A stretch of DNA of 64,000 nt from SIG644 sp045613985 (GTDB lineage Bacteria > Bacillota > Clostridia > Oscillospirales > CAG-272). How positions within the stretch are numbered: the stretch's first letter is position 1; the number at the start of each line of letters is the position of its first letter. This document shows positions 24,055 through 33,327 of this stretch, one piece after another. Below the pieces are notes generated by a model, which worked only from the letters and a program-made list of their open reading frames with translations, did not search any database and had not been told where the DNA came from. The stretch is from positions 1-64,000 of the forward strand of contig JAZLCA010000019.1 of NCBI GenBank assembly GCA_045613985.1, written 5' to 3'. The position numbers were made by a program, and so were the translations under genes.

Positions 24055-26619
24055 TTATTTCGCATCATACCAGTTCTCGCCCACGGCAACGCTGACGTCC
24101 AGCGGCACACACAGCGAAACAGCGTTTTCCATTTCCTCACGCAGAAGGGATAGTGCCTCGTCTTTGCAAGATTCATGTGCTTCAATCAGCAATTCGTCGT
24201 GTACTTGCAAAATAAGCTTAGCATCCATACCGCTTTCTTTGAGTCGACGGTGAACGGCGATCATTGCCAATTTTATGATATCTGCAGCCGAGCCCTGAAT
24301 AGGACTGTTCATAGCCACGCGCTCGCCGAAATGCTGTACAATTTTATTAGGCGAAGACAATTCAGGGATATAACGTCGGCGGCCAAGCATGGTCGTAACA
24401 AATCCCTGTTCGGCGGCACTCGTTTTGATATTCTTCAAATAGGCATCAATTTTGGGATAAGAAGACAGATAATTGTCTATATACTCTTTGGCTTGCTTGC
24501 GCGAAATATGAAGATCCTCTGCCAAAGAGAAATCTCCCATGCCGTAAAGAATACCGAAGTTGACTGCTTTGGATCGCTTGCGCATTTCGAGAGTCACTTC
24601 CTCGGGAGCCACGCCAAATACCTTGGATGCCGTTGACGTGTGAATATCTTGTCCTTCGCGGAAGGCGCGGCACATATTTTCATCTTCCGTTAAAGCGGCC
24701 AACAGGCGAAGCTCTATCTGAGAATAGTCGGCATCGATAAGCAGGTAACTCGGCTTGCTTGGCACGAAGAAGCGGCGCAGTTCCCTGCCCAGCTCCGTGC
24801 GAATGGGAATGTTTTGCATATTGGGCTCCGCCGAAGAAAGACGTCCCGTCGCAGTTCCCGTCTGTTTGAAAGTAGTATGCACCTGCCCATCCTCGCCTAC
24901 CACGCGTAAGAGACCGTCGACGTAGGTGCTCTTGAGCTTCGTCACCTGGCGATAATCCAGAATATCCTCGATGATCGGATGATAAGGGCGTAATTTTTCC
25001 AGTACTTCGGCACTGGTAGAATAGCCTGTTTTAGTCTTTTTGGGGGCGGGCAATCGCAAGCCATCCTCGCCAAATAAGACCTCTCCCAATTGTTTGGGCG
25101 AATTAAGGTTAAAATTTCTGCCAACGTAGGTAAAGACGCGGCTTTCCAACTCGGAGGCCACAATGTTCAATTGTTCACCGTAAGCGGCAATTCCTTCACA
25201 ATTCAATCGAAATCCCTGCTGTTCCATATCGGTCAAGACCGCGCAAAGGGGCATCTCTACGTCATACAAAACGTGCTCTTGTTCCGTTTTAGTAATTTGA
25301 TCCGCCAGCACGGGATACAAACGGTAACACAGTCGAGCCGTCGACTCATCTTGTTGCAGAACTTCACCAAGATAGGCGATAGAAAGACGAGCGGCATCGT
25401 ATACGCCGTCCCCGGCGTTGATAACATAGGCGGCGAGCATCGTATCAAAATAACAATTTCTAAAATGCACTCCGTGTCCGTCTAACGCGTGGTAAACAGC
25501 TTTAGCATCATGGCAGATCACTTTATCACAGTTGGACACAAAAGACTCGAAAAGCGCCTTGTCGGGCCCCACAAGGCCATCCCAGGGCAACAGCGCCAAA
25601 ACTTCTCCGTTGTATAGCGTAATACCCTCGTCTGCCGCCTGCAATGCGAGCGGTTGATCCACAGCATACAACTGTTGCAGCTGATGCACTTTAATTGCCA
25701 CAGGCTTGCATTCATCCGATATTGCTTCTTTTTCTTTGGGTTGAACATCAGCATCGGTCAGTCCCATGCGCTTGATGTGAGCTGAAAACTCCAGGCGTGT
25801 AAACAATGCAAGTGCTGCAGAACGATCCACACCGTCCGTGTGATAACTGTCAAGCGACTCATCGAGCGGTACTTCGCGGCAGATACGTGCAAGCTTTTGC
25901 GAAAGATAGGCGCTATCCTTGCCACTCTCAAGCTTAGTCTTGACAGAAGGCGTCAGTTTGGCCGTAGGCAAGGCTTCATATACGCCGTCAAGCGAATTGT
26001 AGTCCGCAATCAATCGCAGCGCTGTTTTTTCGCCAATCCCGGGAACGCCTGGAATGTGGTCGGAGGTATCTCCCATCAATGCTTTGACATCCACAAACTG
26101 AGATGGCATCACGCCGTATTTTTCAAAAAACAGCTGCTCGGTGTAATCGATCGTATCATTGTTGGTAGCAAGCAAAATATGAACATGGTGGTCAATCAAT
26201 TGTAACGCGTCACGGTCGCCCGTGACAACATAACAATCCATCTCCTGTCTTGTTGCATGGGTAGCAATCGTGCCTAAAATATCATCCGCCTCATAACCGG
26301 CCATCTCCAAAACGTGAAATCCAAGGGCACGGGCACATTGTTTGGCAAGATCAAACTGGGCGATCAACTCTTCCGGCGCGGGACGGCGGCCCGCCTTGTA
26401 TTCATCGTACATTTTATGGCGGAAGGTCGGTGCTTTCAAATCAAAAGCCATGACGGCAAAATCAGGGTTAATCGCCTCAAAATGGCGGCTGACGATATTG
26501 ACAAGTCCATAAATGGCATTGGTAGGCTGACCATCTCGGGTAGATAGCGCACGAATACCGTAAAAGGCACGGTTCAATATACTGTTACCGTCTACAACAA
26601 GAACTTTTTTGACATCCAT
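24055..26619 (-). CDS. polA: DNA polymerase I
   Basis: 854 residues from the ATG MDVKKVLVVDGNS; a few extra codons upstream are not family-like. The N-terminal 5'-3' exonuclease (about 1-290) has DGNSILNRAFYGI, YEADDILGT and TGDRDALQL. The middle 3'-5' exonuclease fold lacks the Asp/Glu metal ligands (no FDxE motif), so proofreading is probably lost, as in Bacillus and Thermus enzymes. The polymerase domain has motif A DADYSQIELR, motif B RSKAVNFGILYGMG and motif C VHDELL, all intact. It removes RNA primers and fills gaps. Convergent with the kinase gene; own promoter upstream. Confidence 0.97.
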   Translation of the reverse strand: MDVKKVLVVDGNSILNRAFYGIRALSTRDGQPTNAIYGLVNIVSRHFEAINPDFAVMAFDLKAPTFRHKMYDEYKAGRRPAPEELIAQFDLAKQCARALGFHVLEMAGYEADDILGTIATHATRQEMDCYVVTGDRDALQLIDHHVHILLATNNDTIDYTEQLFFEKYGVMPSQFVDVKALMGDTSDHIPGVPGIGEKTALRLIADYNSLDGVYEALPTAKLTPSVKTKLESGKDSAYLSQKLARICREVPLDESLDSYHTDGVDRSAALALFTRLEFSAHIKRMGLTDADVQPKEKEAISDECKPVAIKVHQLQQLYAVDQPLALQAADEGITLYNGEVLALLPWDGLVGPDKALFESFVSNCDKVICHDAKAVYHALDGHGVHFRNCYFDTMLAAYVINAGDGVYDAARLSIAYLGEVLQQDESTARLCYRLYPVLADQITKTEQEHVLYDVEMPLCAVLTDMEQQGFRLNCEGIAAYGEQLNIVASELESRVFTYVGRNFNLNSPKQLGEVLFGEDGLRLPAPKKTKTGYSTSAEVLEKLRPYHPIIEDILDYRQVTKLKSTYVDGLLRVVGEDGQVHTTFKQTGTATGRLSSAEPNMQNIPIRTELGRELRRFFVPSKPSYLLIDADYSQIELRLLAALTEDENMCRAFREGQDIHTSTASKVFGVAPEEVTLEMRKRSKAVNFGILYGMGDFSLAEDLHISRKQAKEYIDNYLSSYPKIDAYLKNIKTSAAEQGFVTTMLGRRRYIPELSSPNKIVQHFGERVAMNSPIQGSAADIIKLAMIAVHRRLKESGMDAKLILQVHDELLIEAHESCKDEALSLLREEMENAVSLCVPLDVSVAVGENWYDAK

Positions 26620-26674
26620 ATTTATACACCGCTTTCCGACAACACACATTTTGCGCCGTCTCTCATTGTCCTAT

Positions 26675-26704
26675 AGTATACCATTTTTTCAATACTCTTG
26701 TCAA
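26675..26704 (-). promoter_or_regulatory. Promoter of polA
   Basis: On the minus strand, TTGACA (26699-26704), 18 bp, TATACT (26675-26680), about 56 bp before the start codon. Confidence 0.7.
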
Positions 26705-26743
26705 GATATTGAATATAAACAACCAATCTATTTTCCGTAGCAT

Positions 26744-26778
26744 AAAAAAACTGGAAGCGAGGCATATCCCCGCTTCCC
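26744..26778 (-). terminator. Intrinsic terminator of the rubredoxin gene
   Basis: On the minus strand GGAAGCG pairs with CGCTTCC (inner GG/CC) and seven T residues follow. Confidence 0.82.
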
Positions 26779-26782
26779 ATTT

Positions 26783-26974
26783 TTATTCGTAATCCTCTTC
26801 CTCGTCATCCTCAAGGGATTCAAAATCATCCTTGCCCGCGCCGCACAAAGGGCAGGTCCAATCCGAGGGCAACTCGTCAAATTCCGTCTCCGGCTCAATA
26901 TCGTTATCTGCGTCGCCCACACGAGGATTATATTTATATCCGCACAACTGACAAATATATTTGGTCATCATCAT
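26783..26974 (-). CDS. Rubredoxin
   Basis: A 63-residue cytoplasmic iron protein for one-electron transfer, common in anaerobes for reducing oxygen and peroxide. The two iron-binding pairs are present: CQLCGYKYNP near the start and CPLCGAGKDDF near residue 42, with the usual DWTCPLCG context. The C-terminus has an extra acidic tail (EDDEEEDYE). Three ATGs in a row stand at the start; AAGGAG fits the first or second. It is monocistronic with its own promoter and terminator. Confidence 0.95.
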   Translation of the reverse strand: MMMTKYICQLCGYKYNPRVGDADNDIEPETEFDELPSDWTCPLCGAGKDDFESLEDDEEEDYE

Positions 26975-27008
26975 TTTTCACTCCTTATAGGTTGTAGTCA
27001 GCATAATT

Positions 27009-27037
27009 ATGATACTGCATGATAGCCAATTTGTCAA
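27009..27037 (-). promoter_or_regulatory. Promoter of the rubredoxin gene
   Basis: On the minus strand, TTGACA (27032-27037), 17 bp, TATCAT (27009-27014), 35 bp before the start codon. The rest of the 208-bp divergent gap is A/T-rich with no clear promoter for the plus-strand flippase gene. Confidence 0.7.
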
Positions 27038-27182
27038 CTATAAGATCACAAAAAAATATTATAATTTTGTTCTAAATTTCTGGCGGTTAATTTATCACAA
27101 TGTACAAAATCAATACAATGTTCTATCAAATCTCAGATAACCATATATATTCGACAGATTAACTTTTTAAGGAGAAACCGAT

Positions 27183-28739
27183 ATGGAAAACAAACGACGT
27201 TTTTTATGGCAAGGGCTTTTGATGACAGGTGTTTCTTTGCTTTTACGCTCCGTCGGTGTCAGCGCGCAGATTATTATTGCTGCCAAAATTGGAGCAGAAG
27301 CCGTTGGTATTTCCGCATTGATTGGCGGCATCGGGGGATTCGCAGTAACGCTTGCGCTGTCCGGTATTCAACCGGGCTGTATTCGTCTTGTTTCGCAAGC
27401 AATCGGCAAAAAAGATTATCTCTCCGCACGCAGAGCTCTATTTTGTTCTGTCTTGCACGCGCTGCTATTCGGCGGATTGGCAGGCGCACTATTGTTGATT
27501 GGGGCGGGCCCCATTGGAAAGATTTGGATTGCCGACGAACGAGTAATTCCCTCCCTTCGAATTCTGGCGCTCACGCTTCCCTGCATCGCTCTTTCCTCTT
27601 GTATTTCCGGTTATTTTATTGCCGTAAGAAAAGTATATAAGAGTGCTTTCGTTCAAGTTATAGAAGAATTTTTGCGCATAGGCTTTACGATTATTTTGTT
27701 AAATCGAATGGTCAGTAAAGGCGTGGAATCCGCCTTGTCTGCGCTGGCATTAAGCAACGCAATCGCCGATATTTTTTGCGCAGCGGTTTTGTCCTTGCTA
27801 TGTATTTATGATCGCAAATATCTGTCGAAAAATATTGAGAATTCCCTTTCGCCACCTTGTGCCGCAACATTTAAGCAACTGCTATCTATTACCGTTCCGA
27901 TCGCAATCGCGGCTTACGTTCGTTCCGGCTTAATCACTTTAGAACATTCCTTGATTCCTCGCGGATTGCAAACATTCGGCATGGATCACGGCGCATCACT
28001 TGCTGCATATGGCATAGTACAAAGCATGGCACTTCCCGTCATTTTATTTCCATGCGCGCTCCTCTGGTCTTTTGCGGGACTATTGGTGCCGGAATTGACC
28101 GAAGCGCATGTACGCGGCGAAAAGGTTCGCATTCGATTTATCATGCATCGAGTGTTTTCACTCACGTTATTTTTCGCGATTGGCGCGTCCGGAATCATGA
28201 TCGCTTTTTCGGATGAGCTTGGGCGAATCCTCTATCAAAATATGGAGGCGGCTCGTATGATCCGTCTTTTGGCTCCTTTGATTCCAGTTATGTATTTAGA
28301 CAGCGCAACCGATGCCATGCTCAAGGGTCTAGGACAGCAAGTCTATTCTATGAAGGTGAACATCGCAGACGCCTTGATCTCTGTCGTCTTGGTGTGGTTT
28401 CTTCTTCCTATCTTTGGGATATACGGTTATGTTATAACCATCTACGTCACGGAGTTGATCAACGCAGCTTTGAGTATTCTGCGGCTGATAAATCTTGGAG
28501 AAATGAGACCACCTCTGACTTCATGGATAATCAAGCCGCTGGGCAGTATTGTTGGAGCGACTTGTTTGACACGCCTGCTTTATCATTGGTTAATAAACAA
28601 CGCTGCAAATTTTTCCGTTTCCACTCATTTTGCATTCTTGGTGGTCATCGTCCTTTTTCTCTACGTCTCATTTTTATTGCTCCTCGGCGCTCTTGGCCGA
28701 CAAGACATACAATGGATGAAATCATTTTTTTATTGTTAA
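27183..28739 (+). CDS. MurJ/SpoVB-type polysaccharide flippase (MOP superfamily)
   Basis: 518 residues with about 13-14 helices. The start GLLMTGVSLLLRSVGVSAQ, the segment SGIQPGCIRLVSQAIGKKD, and STDAMLKGLGQQ-like DSATDAMLKGLGQQVYS are typical of the stage V sporulation protein B group, which flips lipid-linked saccharides across the membrane. RBS AAGGAGA is 8 bases before the ATG. A second member of the superfamily lies at 35893-37572; this one stands alone and may serve a different lipid-linked precursor. Confidence 0.82.
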   Translation: MENKRRFLWQGLLMTGVSLLLRSVGVSAQIIIAAKIGAEAVGISALIGGIGGFAVTLALSGIQPGCIRLVSQAIGKKDYLSARRALFCSVLHALLFGGLAGALLLIGAGPIGKIWIADERVIPSLRILALTLPCIALSSCISGYFIAVRKVYKSAFVQVIEEFLRIGFTIILLNRMVSKGVESALSALALSNAIADIFCAAVLSLLCIYDRKYLSKNIENSLSPPCAATFKQLLSITVPIAIAAYVRSGLITLEHSLIPRGLQTFGMDHGASLAAYGIVQSMALPVILFPCALLWSFAGLLVPELTEAHVRGEKVRIRFIMHRVFSLTLFFAIGASGIMIAFSDELGRILYQNMEAARMIRLLAPLIPVMYLDSATDAMLKGLGQQVYSMKVNIADALISVVLVWFLLPIFGIYGYVITIYVTELINAALSILRLINLGEMRPPLTSWIIKPLGSIVGATCLTRLLYHWLINNAANFSVSTHFAFLVVIVLFLYVSFLLLLGALGRQDIQWMKSFFYC

Positions 28740-28745
28740 AAATCG

Positions 28746-28784
28746 TTGTGCCGCGAATCCAACAAGGATTCGCGGCACAATTTT
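28746..28784 (+). terminator. Bidirectional terminator between flippase and rhaD
   Basis: A perfect 15-bp stem (TTGTGCCGCGAATCC with its complement, loop AACAA) followed by TTTT, 6 bp after the flippase stop and 5 bp before the rhaD stop. Confidence 0.88.
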
Positions 28785-28788
28785 AAAA

Positions 28789-29610
28789 TCATCTCATAAA
28801 AATTTCAGCCAGTTTAATCTTGAAAGCAGCAGCCAGTTCACGCAGCATGGGACGGGTGATCGTCTGTAGCTTGCTATGTGAGATGGAGCGCACCTTCACA
28901 GCGACTTCTGCGCTCTTTTCGATGGTATGGCAAAGACCAAACGCTTCATCAAAGGTGGTACCCGACACGAAGATACCGTGGTGAGCCCAAACAACTGCGT
29001 TGTAATCCTTCATCTTCTTGGAGGTAGCCACGGCGATCTCCTTCTGACCGGGAACCATCCAAGGAAGGACTCCAATACCGTCAGGAAAAATGACAGGACA
29101 TTCGGTCATCATCTGCCAAAGCTCCTTCGTAAAGGCCGCATCGGTAAGAGGTAAAAGGAAGGTCAGAGCGATGAGATTAACAGGGTGACTATGGTAGATC
29201 ACTCGGTTTTTGCCCCCTGTCGTTCCCTTCTTGACAGCGTGGTTCATCAGGTGCGCCGGTAACTCACTTGTGGGACGCCCGCCGCTTTCGAAGCCCCAAA
29301 GAATGCGGAATTTCTCACCCGTGGAGTCCACTTCAATAATACCGCAGGTGTTGACGGTATCATCTTTGATATGGCGAAAGAAGCAACCCGTACCGCTGAC
29401 GAGAAAATACTCGCCGGCCAGTTCCGGCACCTCGGTGCCAATGTCCATCCAAGGACGGTTGGGGATGAGTTGGGAACGCACCTCCGCAATTTCTTCGGGC
29501 AGGATCCAATAGGATAAATTACCGCCATTGCGCTCGTGATATCCGTGATTGTAACCGTCGTTTGCCATCTCAACAAACTGGCGGACAAATTTAGCCTGTA
29601 AAACTTCCAT
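28789..29610 (-). CDS. rhaD: Rhamnulose-1-phosphate aldolase
   Basis: Splits L-rhamnulose 1-phosphate into dihydroxyacetone phosphate and L-lactaldehyde. 273 residues from the ATG at 29610; another ATG 9 bases upstream sits only 1 base from the AAGGAG site, so the inner one, 10 bases away, is preferred. Class II aldolase features: GYHERNGGNLS near the N-terminus, SGTGCFFR, YHSHPVN and WAHHGIF with the zinc-binding His residues, and HTIEKSAEV. It is the last gene of rhaBAD. Confidence 0.95.
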   Translation of the reverse strand: MEVLQAKFVRQFVEMANDGYNHGYHERNGGNLSYWILPEEIAEVRSQLIPNRPWMDIGTEVPELAGEYFLVSGTGCFFRHIKDDTVNTCGIIEVDSTGEKFRILWGFESGGRPTSELPAHLMNHAVKKGTTGGKNRVIYHSHPVNLIALTFLLPLTDAAFTKELWQMMTECPVIFPDGIGVLPWMVPGQKEIAVATSKKMKDYNAVVWAHHGIFVSGTTFDEAFGLCHTIEKSAEVAVKVRSISHSKLQTITRPMLRELAAAFKIKLAEIFMR

Positions 29611-29630
29611 TGCACTCATACTCCTTTTTC

Positions 29631-30878
29631 TCAGCGGGCGAGCAATACGTCTTGCTCATATTTCATAATAGTCTCAAACCATCCACCGTCTTCAGGGACT
29701 CCTGCGCGGTGGCAAAATTCTGTCCAAATTTCACCCGTAGGCAGCATTTTCCACTCCTCTTGGCGAACGAGCAGCTCGGTCATCTTACCATCAGCCTGCA
29801 GCTGCTTCCATGCCGCGTGAGGCATCAGCATGGCCTCCAGAAGTGCCTTGCGGAAGTTGCGGGCACCTACAATCCATGCGGCCACACGGTTGATGCTGGC
29901 ATCGAAGTAATCCAAAGCCAGCGCAAAATCGGAAACGCGGCCGCTGGCCACGATCTCTTTAGCGATCTCGCGGGTCTCATCGTCCAAGCGTACGACGTGA
30001 TCAGAATCCCAGCGCACGGCTCTTGTCACGTGCAGAGCGACCTTTTCATTGAACAGAAGCAACGAGGAAATTTTGTCCGATACTACTTCGGTGGGATGAT
30101 AGTGACCGTTATCCATCAAAGGCATAATACCCTTTTTAGCGGCGTAACTCAAAGTAAACTCGGCCGATCCTACCGTGTATGATTCCAAACCGATACCAAA
30201 GACTTTCGATTCTAAGCAAGGATAAACTAACGTGCGGTCATACGGTTCAGACAGCATTTCATCCAGCGATTTGGCAAAGCGGGCGCGAGGGGAGATGCGA
30301 TCAGCGGGAATATCTTTATAACCGTCAGGAATCCAGATGTTCATGACACAGGGGATGCCTGTTTCGCGAGCGAAATATTGCGAAATACGCAGACAGCATT
30401 TTCCATGCTCCACCCAGAATTTACGGATACTCTCATCAGGCGAGGACAGCGTGAATTCATTCGCCTTAGGGTGCGAGAAGAAGGTTGGATTGAAATCAAT
30501 GCCCATACCTCTCTCTTTGGCAAAGGAAACCCAAGGGGCAAAATGTTTGGGTTCAAGCGCGTCGCGGTCGGCATACTTGCCATCTTCAAAGATAGCGTAA
30601 CTGGCGTGCAAATTGAGTTTGATCACGCCGCCGATATTTTTGATGGCCACGTCCATGTCCGACATCAGCTGATCGGGGGTTTTAGCCTTTCCGGGATAGT
30701 TACCCGTTGTCTGAATACCGCCCGAAAGTGCCATGTCAGAATCAAAACCACCCACATCATCGCCCTGCCAGCAATGCAAAGAGATAGGAATATTTTTTAC
30801 GGTTTCGATTACTGTATCTGTGTCAATACCCAAAGCAGCAAACTTTTCTTTTGCATAGTCATAAGCATTGAAAGCCAT
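29631..30878 (-). CDS. rhaA: L-rhamnose isomerase
   Basis: Converts L-rhamnose to L-rhamnulose with divalent metals, in the cytoplasm. 415 residues, as usual (about 417). Visible family motifs: ISLHCWQGDDVGGF, LNLHASYAI, FNPTFFSHPKA, NIWIPDG(Y/F)KD, ESKVFGIGLESYTVGSAEF, DNGHYHPTE and VRWDSDHVV, holding the metal ligands. The middle gene of rhaBAD, 15 bp after rhaB and 20 bp before rhaD. Confidence 0.97.
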   Translation of the reverse strand: MAFNAYDYAKEKFAALGIDTDTVIETVKNIPISLHCWQGDDVGGFDSDMALSGGIQTTGNYPGKAKTPDQLMSDMDVAIKNIGGVIKLNLHASYAIFEDGKYADRDALEPKHFAPWVSFAKERGMGIDFNPTFFSHPKANEFTLSSPDESIRKFWVEHGKCCLRISQYFARETGIPCVMNIWIPDGYKDIPADRISPRARFAKSLDEMLSEPYDRTLVYPCLESKVFGIGLESYTVGSAEFTLSYAAKKGIMPLMDNGHYHPTEVVSDKISSLLLFNEKVALHVTRAVRWDSDHVVRLDDETREIAKEIVASGRVSDFALALDYFDASINRVAAWIVGARNFRKALLEAMLMPHAAWKQLQADGKMTELLVRQEEWKMLPTGEIWTEFCHRAGVPEDGGWFETIMKYEQDVLLAR

Positions 30879-30893
30879 GTTTATATCCTCACT

Positions 30894-32297
30894 TTATATC
30901 GTTACTACAGTTTGTTTAACGTCAAACGATCGTGCTACCGCCTCTCGTGCTTCACTTCGATCGACAAAAACACCGGTAGCGATCATCTGGCATAGCAGAT
31001 TGCCCGTTGCCGTGGCTTCGATCACGCCAGTGAACACTTGACGGCCACTAATTTTAGCTGTCAATTCGTTCAAATATGTATCTTGACTGCCGCCACCTAT
31101 AATGTATAAGGCTCCCAGCTTGCGTCCTGTGCGTTCTTCCAGATCGTTCAGCGTATCGCGGTATGCTTCGGCAAGGCTGTAATATATCACGGCCAACAAT
31201 TCGGGCAATTCCATTTTTTTACCGCAAACGGTTTCTATTGCCTGCATCATACTTTGTGGAGCAAGGAAAGCATCGTCGTTGACGTTCACCCGGCATTCGG
31301 GCTCGCCAAACGCTCTTGCCATCGCCGATAACTCACCAAAGCCATATTGTCCGCCCAGTTCACGACGGACGGACTGGATCATCCAAAGTCCCATAATATT
31401 CTTTAAGTAGCGGTATCGCATATTATAGCCGCCCTCATTGGTGAAATTAGAGCGACGCGAATCTTCATCATTGGCAGGCTCGATGCGTTCAACCCCCATA
31501 AGCGACCACGTTCCCGAACTAAGATACGCGGCATCTTCCCTCTCCGTCGGCAAGGCCAGCACAGCCGAAGCGGTGTCGTGTGAAGGAGACATGATGACTT
31601 CCAGATCAAATCCAATCTCGCGCACGATATCTTGCTTCAAGCCTCCCAAAATCGTTCCGGGCTTGGAGATGGGAGGAAATATATCTTCAGGATAGCCTAA
31701 TATAGTCAACAATTCCCTGTCCCAGTCGCCGGATCTAACGTCCAGCAACGCCGTTGTGGAAGCATCGGTATATTCAAGCGCCATTTTTCCTGTTAACAGA
31801 TAGTTCAGATAATCGGGAACCATCAGAAAAGTTTTGGCTCGTGCAAGCTCGTCCGGCTTTTGCAATTTGTGAGCCATGAGCTGATAAACGGTATTGAAGG
31901 ATAGCTTCTGAATCCCGGTACGCTTGTACAATTCTTCATCCGAAACAAAGCACCGCACCTGGGTGTCCATGCCTGCGGTACGATCGTCTCTGTAAGCCGT
32001 CAAGGAGCCGATCAAAGCGCCTTTATGGTCCAACAGCGCATAATCGACCCCCCAAGTATCAATGGCCATGTACGAGGGGATTTTGCCATTATCGCGGCAA
32101 GCTTTTAACCCCGCGATCAAATGGGAATACAATGCCTCGTTATCCCAGCAAAGCGCACCGTCCTTTTCCAAAGCACCATTAGGAAAGCGATATACCTCTT
32201 CAAGACAAAGCTTATCATTTTCCATCCAGCCCAGCATATGTCGACCGCTGGACGCGCCGATATCCACGGCAAGATAATATGTAACACGATCCGACAT
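30894..32297 (-). CDS. rhaB: Rhamnulokinase
   Basis: FGGY-family kinase that phosphorylates L-rhamnulose at O1. 467 residues. The N-terminal domain has AVDIGASSGRHMLG and MAIDTWGVDYALLD; the C-terminal domain has SSGTWSLMGVE, and IIGGGSQDTYLNELTAKISG. First gene of rhaBAD, with RBS AAGGAGGG and a good promoter about 40 bp upstream. No rhamnose transporter, mutarotase or AraC-type regulator is found in the window, unlike many rha loci. Confidence 0.95.
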   Translation of the reverse strand: MSDRVTYYLAVDIGASSGRHMLGWMENDKLCLEEVYRFPNGALEKDGALCWDNEALYSHLIAGLKACRDNGKIPSYMAIDTWGVDYALLDHKGALIGSLTAYRDDRTAGMDTQVRCFVSDEELYKRTGIQKLSFNTVYQLMAHKLQKPDELARAKTFLMVPDYLNYLLTGKMALEYTDASTTALLDVRSGDWDRELLTILGYPEDIFPPISKPGTILGGLKQDIVREIGFDLEVIMSPSHDTASAVLALPTEREDAAYLSSGTWSLMGVERIEPANDEDSRRSNFTNEGGYNMRYRYLKNIMGLWMIQSVRRELGGQYGFGELSAMARAFGEPECRVNVNDDAFLAPQSMMQAIETVCGKKMELPELLAVIYYSLAEAYRDTLNDLEERTGRKLGALYIIGGGSQDTYLNELTAKISGRQVFTGVIEATATGNLLCQMIATGVFVDRSEAREAVARSFDVKQTVVTI

Positions 32298-32333
32298 TTC
32301 TGCCCTCCTTGGCGGACAAAAGTATACAGATAT

Positions 32334-32362
32334 ATTGTATCATAAAATTATTTTTCCGTCAA
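32334..32362 (-). promoter_or_regulatory. rhaB: Promoter of rhaBAD
   Basis: On the minus strand, TTGACG (32357-32362), 17 bp, TACAAT (32334-32339), 36 bp before the rhaB start. Confidence 0.75.
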
Positions 32363-32407
32363 GTAAAAAATCGCAAAAAACACCTAACGAAGCACTCGAA
32401 TGTGCCG

Positions 32408-32450
32408 TAAAAAAAGAATATGGAGGCATATTTTTCAATATGCCTCCATA
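32408..32450 (-). terminator. Intrinsic terminator of the smpB end of the large block
   Basis: On the minus strand a 12-bp stem TATGGAGGCATA / TATGCCTCCATA is followed by TTC and seven T residues, just past the smpB stop. Confidence 0.9.
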
Positions 32451-32453
32451 CCG

Positions 32454-32927
32454 TTAATCTTGATATTGTTTAGACTTCATCTGTCTGTCGATATCGCGGT
32501 TAGCCTGCTTTTCAGCGGCAGAATCGCGCTTATCGTACAACTTTTTACCGCGGCACAGTCCAACCTGCACTTTGACGTGCGATCCCTTAAAATACAACTG
32601 CAGTGGCACCAGGGTGTATCCCTTTTGCGCCACCAAGCCAAACAGCTTGAGTATCTCTTTTTTATGCATCAGCAGCTTGCGAGGGCGCATCGGATCGCGG
32701 TTGAAAATATTACCGTGCTCGTAGGGACTGACGTGCATCTGACGCACAAACAACTCCCCGTCGTCGATCGAACAGTAGGAATCCTTGAGATTGACGTTGC
32801 CCGCCCGCAAGCTCTTGACTTCGGTGCCGAACAGTTCGATGCCTGCCTCGTACGTCTCCTCGACGAAGTATTCGTGCCACGCCTTTTTATTCTGCGTAAT
32901 GATTTTTCCATTTCCTTTTTTGTCCAT
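32454..32927 (-). CDS. smpB: SsrA-binding protein SmpB
   Basis: Partner of tmRNA in trans-translation, which frees stalled ribosomes. 157 residues, usual length. Motifs: NKKAWHEYFVEETYEAGIEL, LFGTEVKSLRAGNVNLKDSY, and the C-terminal basic tail KKLYDKRDSAAEKQANRDI that reaches the decoding site. 17 bp after divIC; it closes the co-directional block. The tmRNA gene itself is not in the window. Confidence 0.97.
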   Translation of the reverse strand: MDKKGNGKIITQNKKAWHEYFVEETYEAGIELFGTEVKSLRAGNVNLKDSYCSIDDGELFVRQMHVSPYEHGNIFNRDPMRPRKLLMHKKEILKLFGLVAQKGYTLVPLQLYFKGSHVKVQVGLCRGKKLYDKRDSAAEKQANRDIDRQMKSKQYQD

Positions 32928-32944
32928 GCTTCAACATCCTCCGA

Positions 32945-33268
32945 TTACGGCTGATTTCCCTGGCCCGAATATATAATGGTGTCGCCGGGAAAAACAAGAT
33001 TGTATTTCTCCCGAGCGATGCGAACGATATCCTCATAATCAATGGAGCCGTCCAGATAATGATTCATCTTTTCGATTTGCGCTTGATACAGATCCTTTTT
33101 GTTTTCCAGATCCTTTTTTTGTTCTGTCAATTGATGATAGATCAGCATACGCGATGCAAAAATGACCACCGAAAGAATCAATATCAGCAAAAGAAAGAGA
33201 CGAAGTCCCAGGCTGATCCGAGCGGACGGTCGATTTTTCTGTTCATTCGTATGATCAAGATCATGCAT
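32945..33268 (-). CDS. divIC: Septum formation initiator DivIC/FtsB-like protein
   Basis: 107 residues from the ATG with AAGGAGAG 7 bases upstream (MHDLDHTN); codons upstream are not needed. A short cytoplasmic N-terminus is followed by one helix (LFLLLILILSVVIFA), then a coiled coil (QLTEQKKDLENKKDLYQAQI) and the short conserved end YEDIVRIAREKYNLVFPGD. It works in the divisome with FtsL and DivIB/FtsQ. Its place after yabQ matches the Bacillus order yabP-yabQ-divIC. Confidence 0.92.
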   Translation of the reverse strand: MHDLDHTNEQKNRPSARISLGLRLFLLLILILSVVIFASRMLIYHQLTEQKKDLENKKDLYQAQIEKMNHYLDGSIDYEDIVRIAREKYNLVFPGDTIIYSGQGNQP

Positions 33269-33327
33269 GGTTGTTCTCTCCTTCCTCAATATGTTTTATC
33301 ACAAAATCCGTGTTGTTTTCCAATTAG

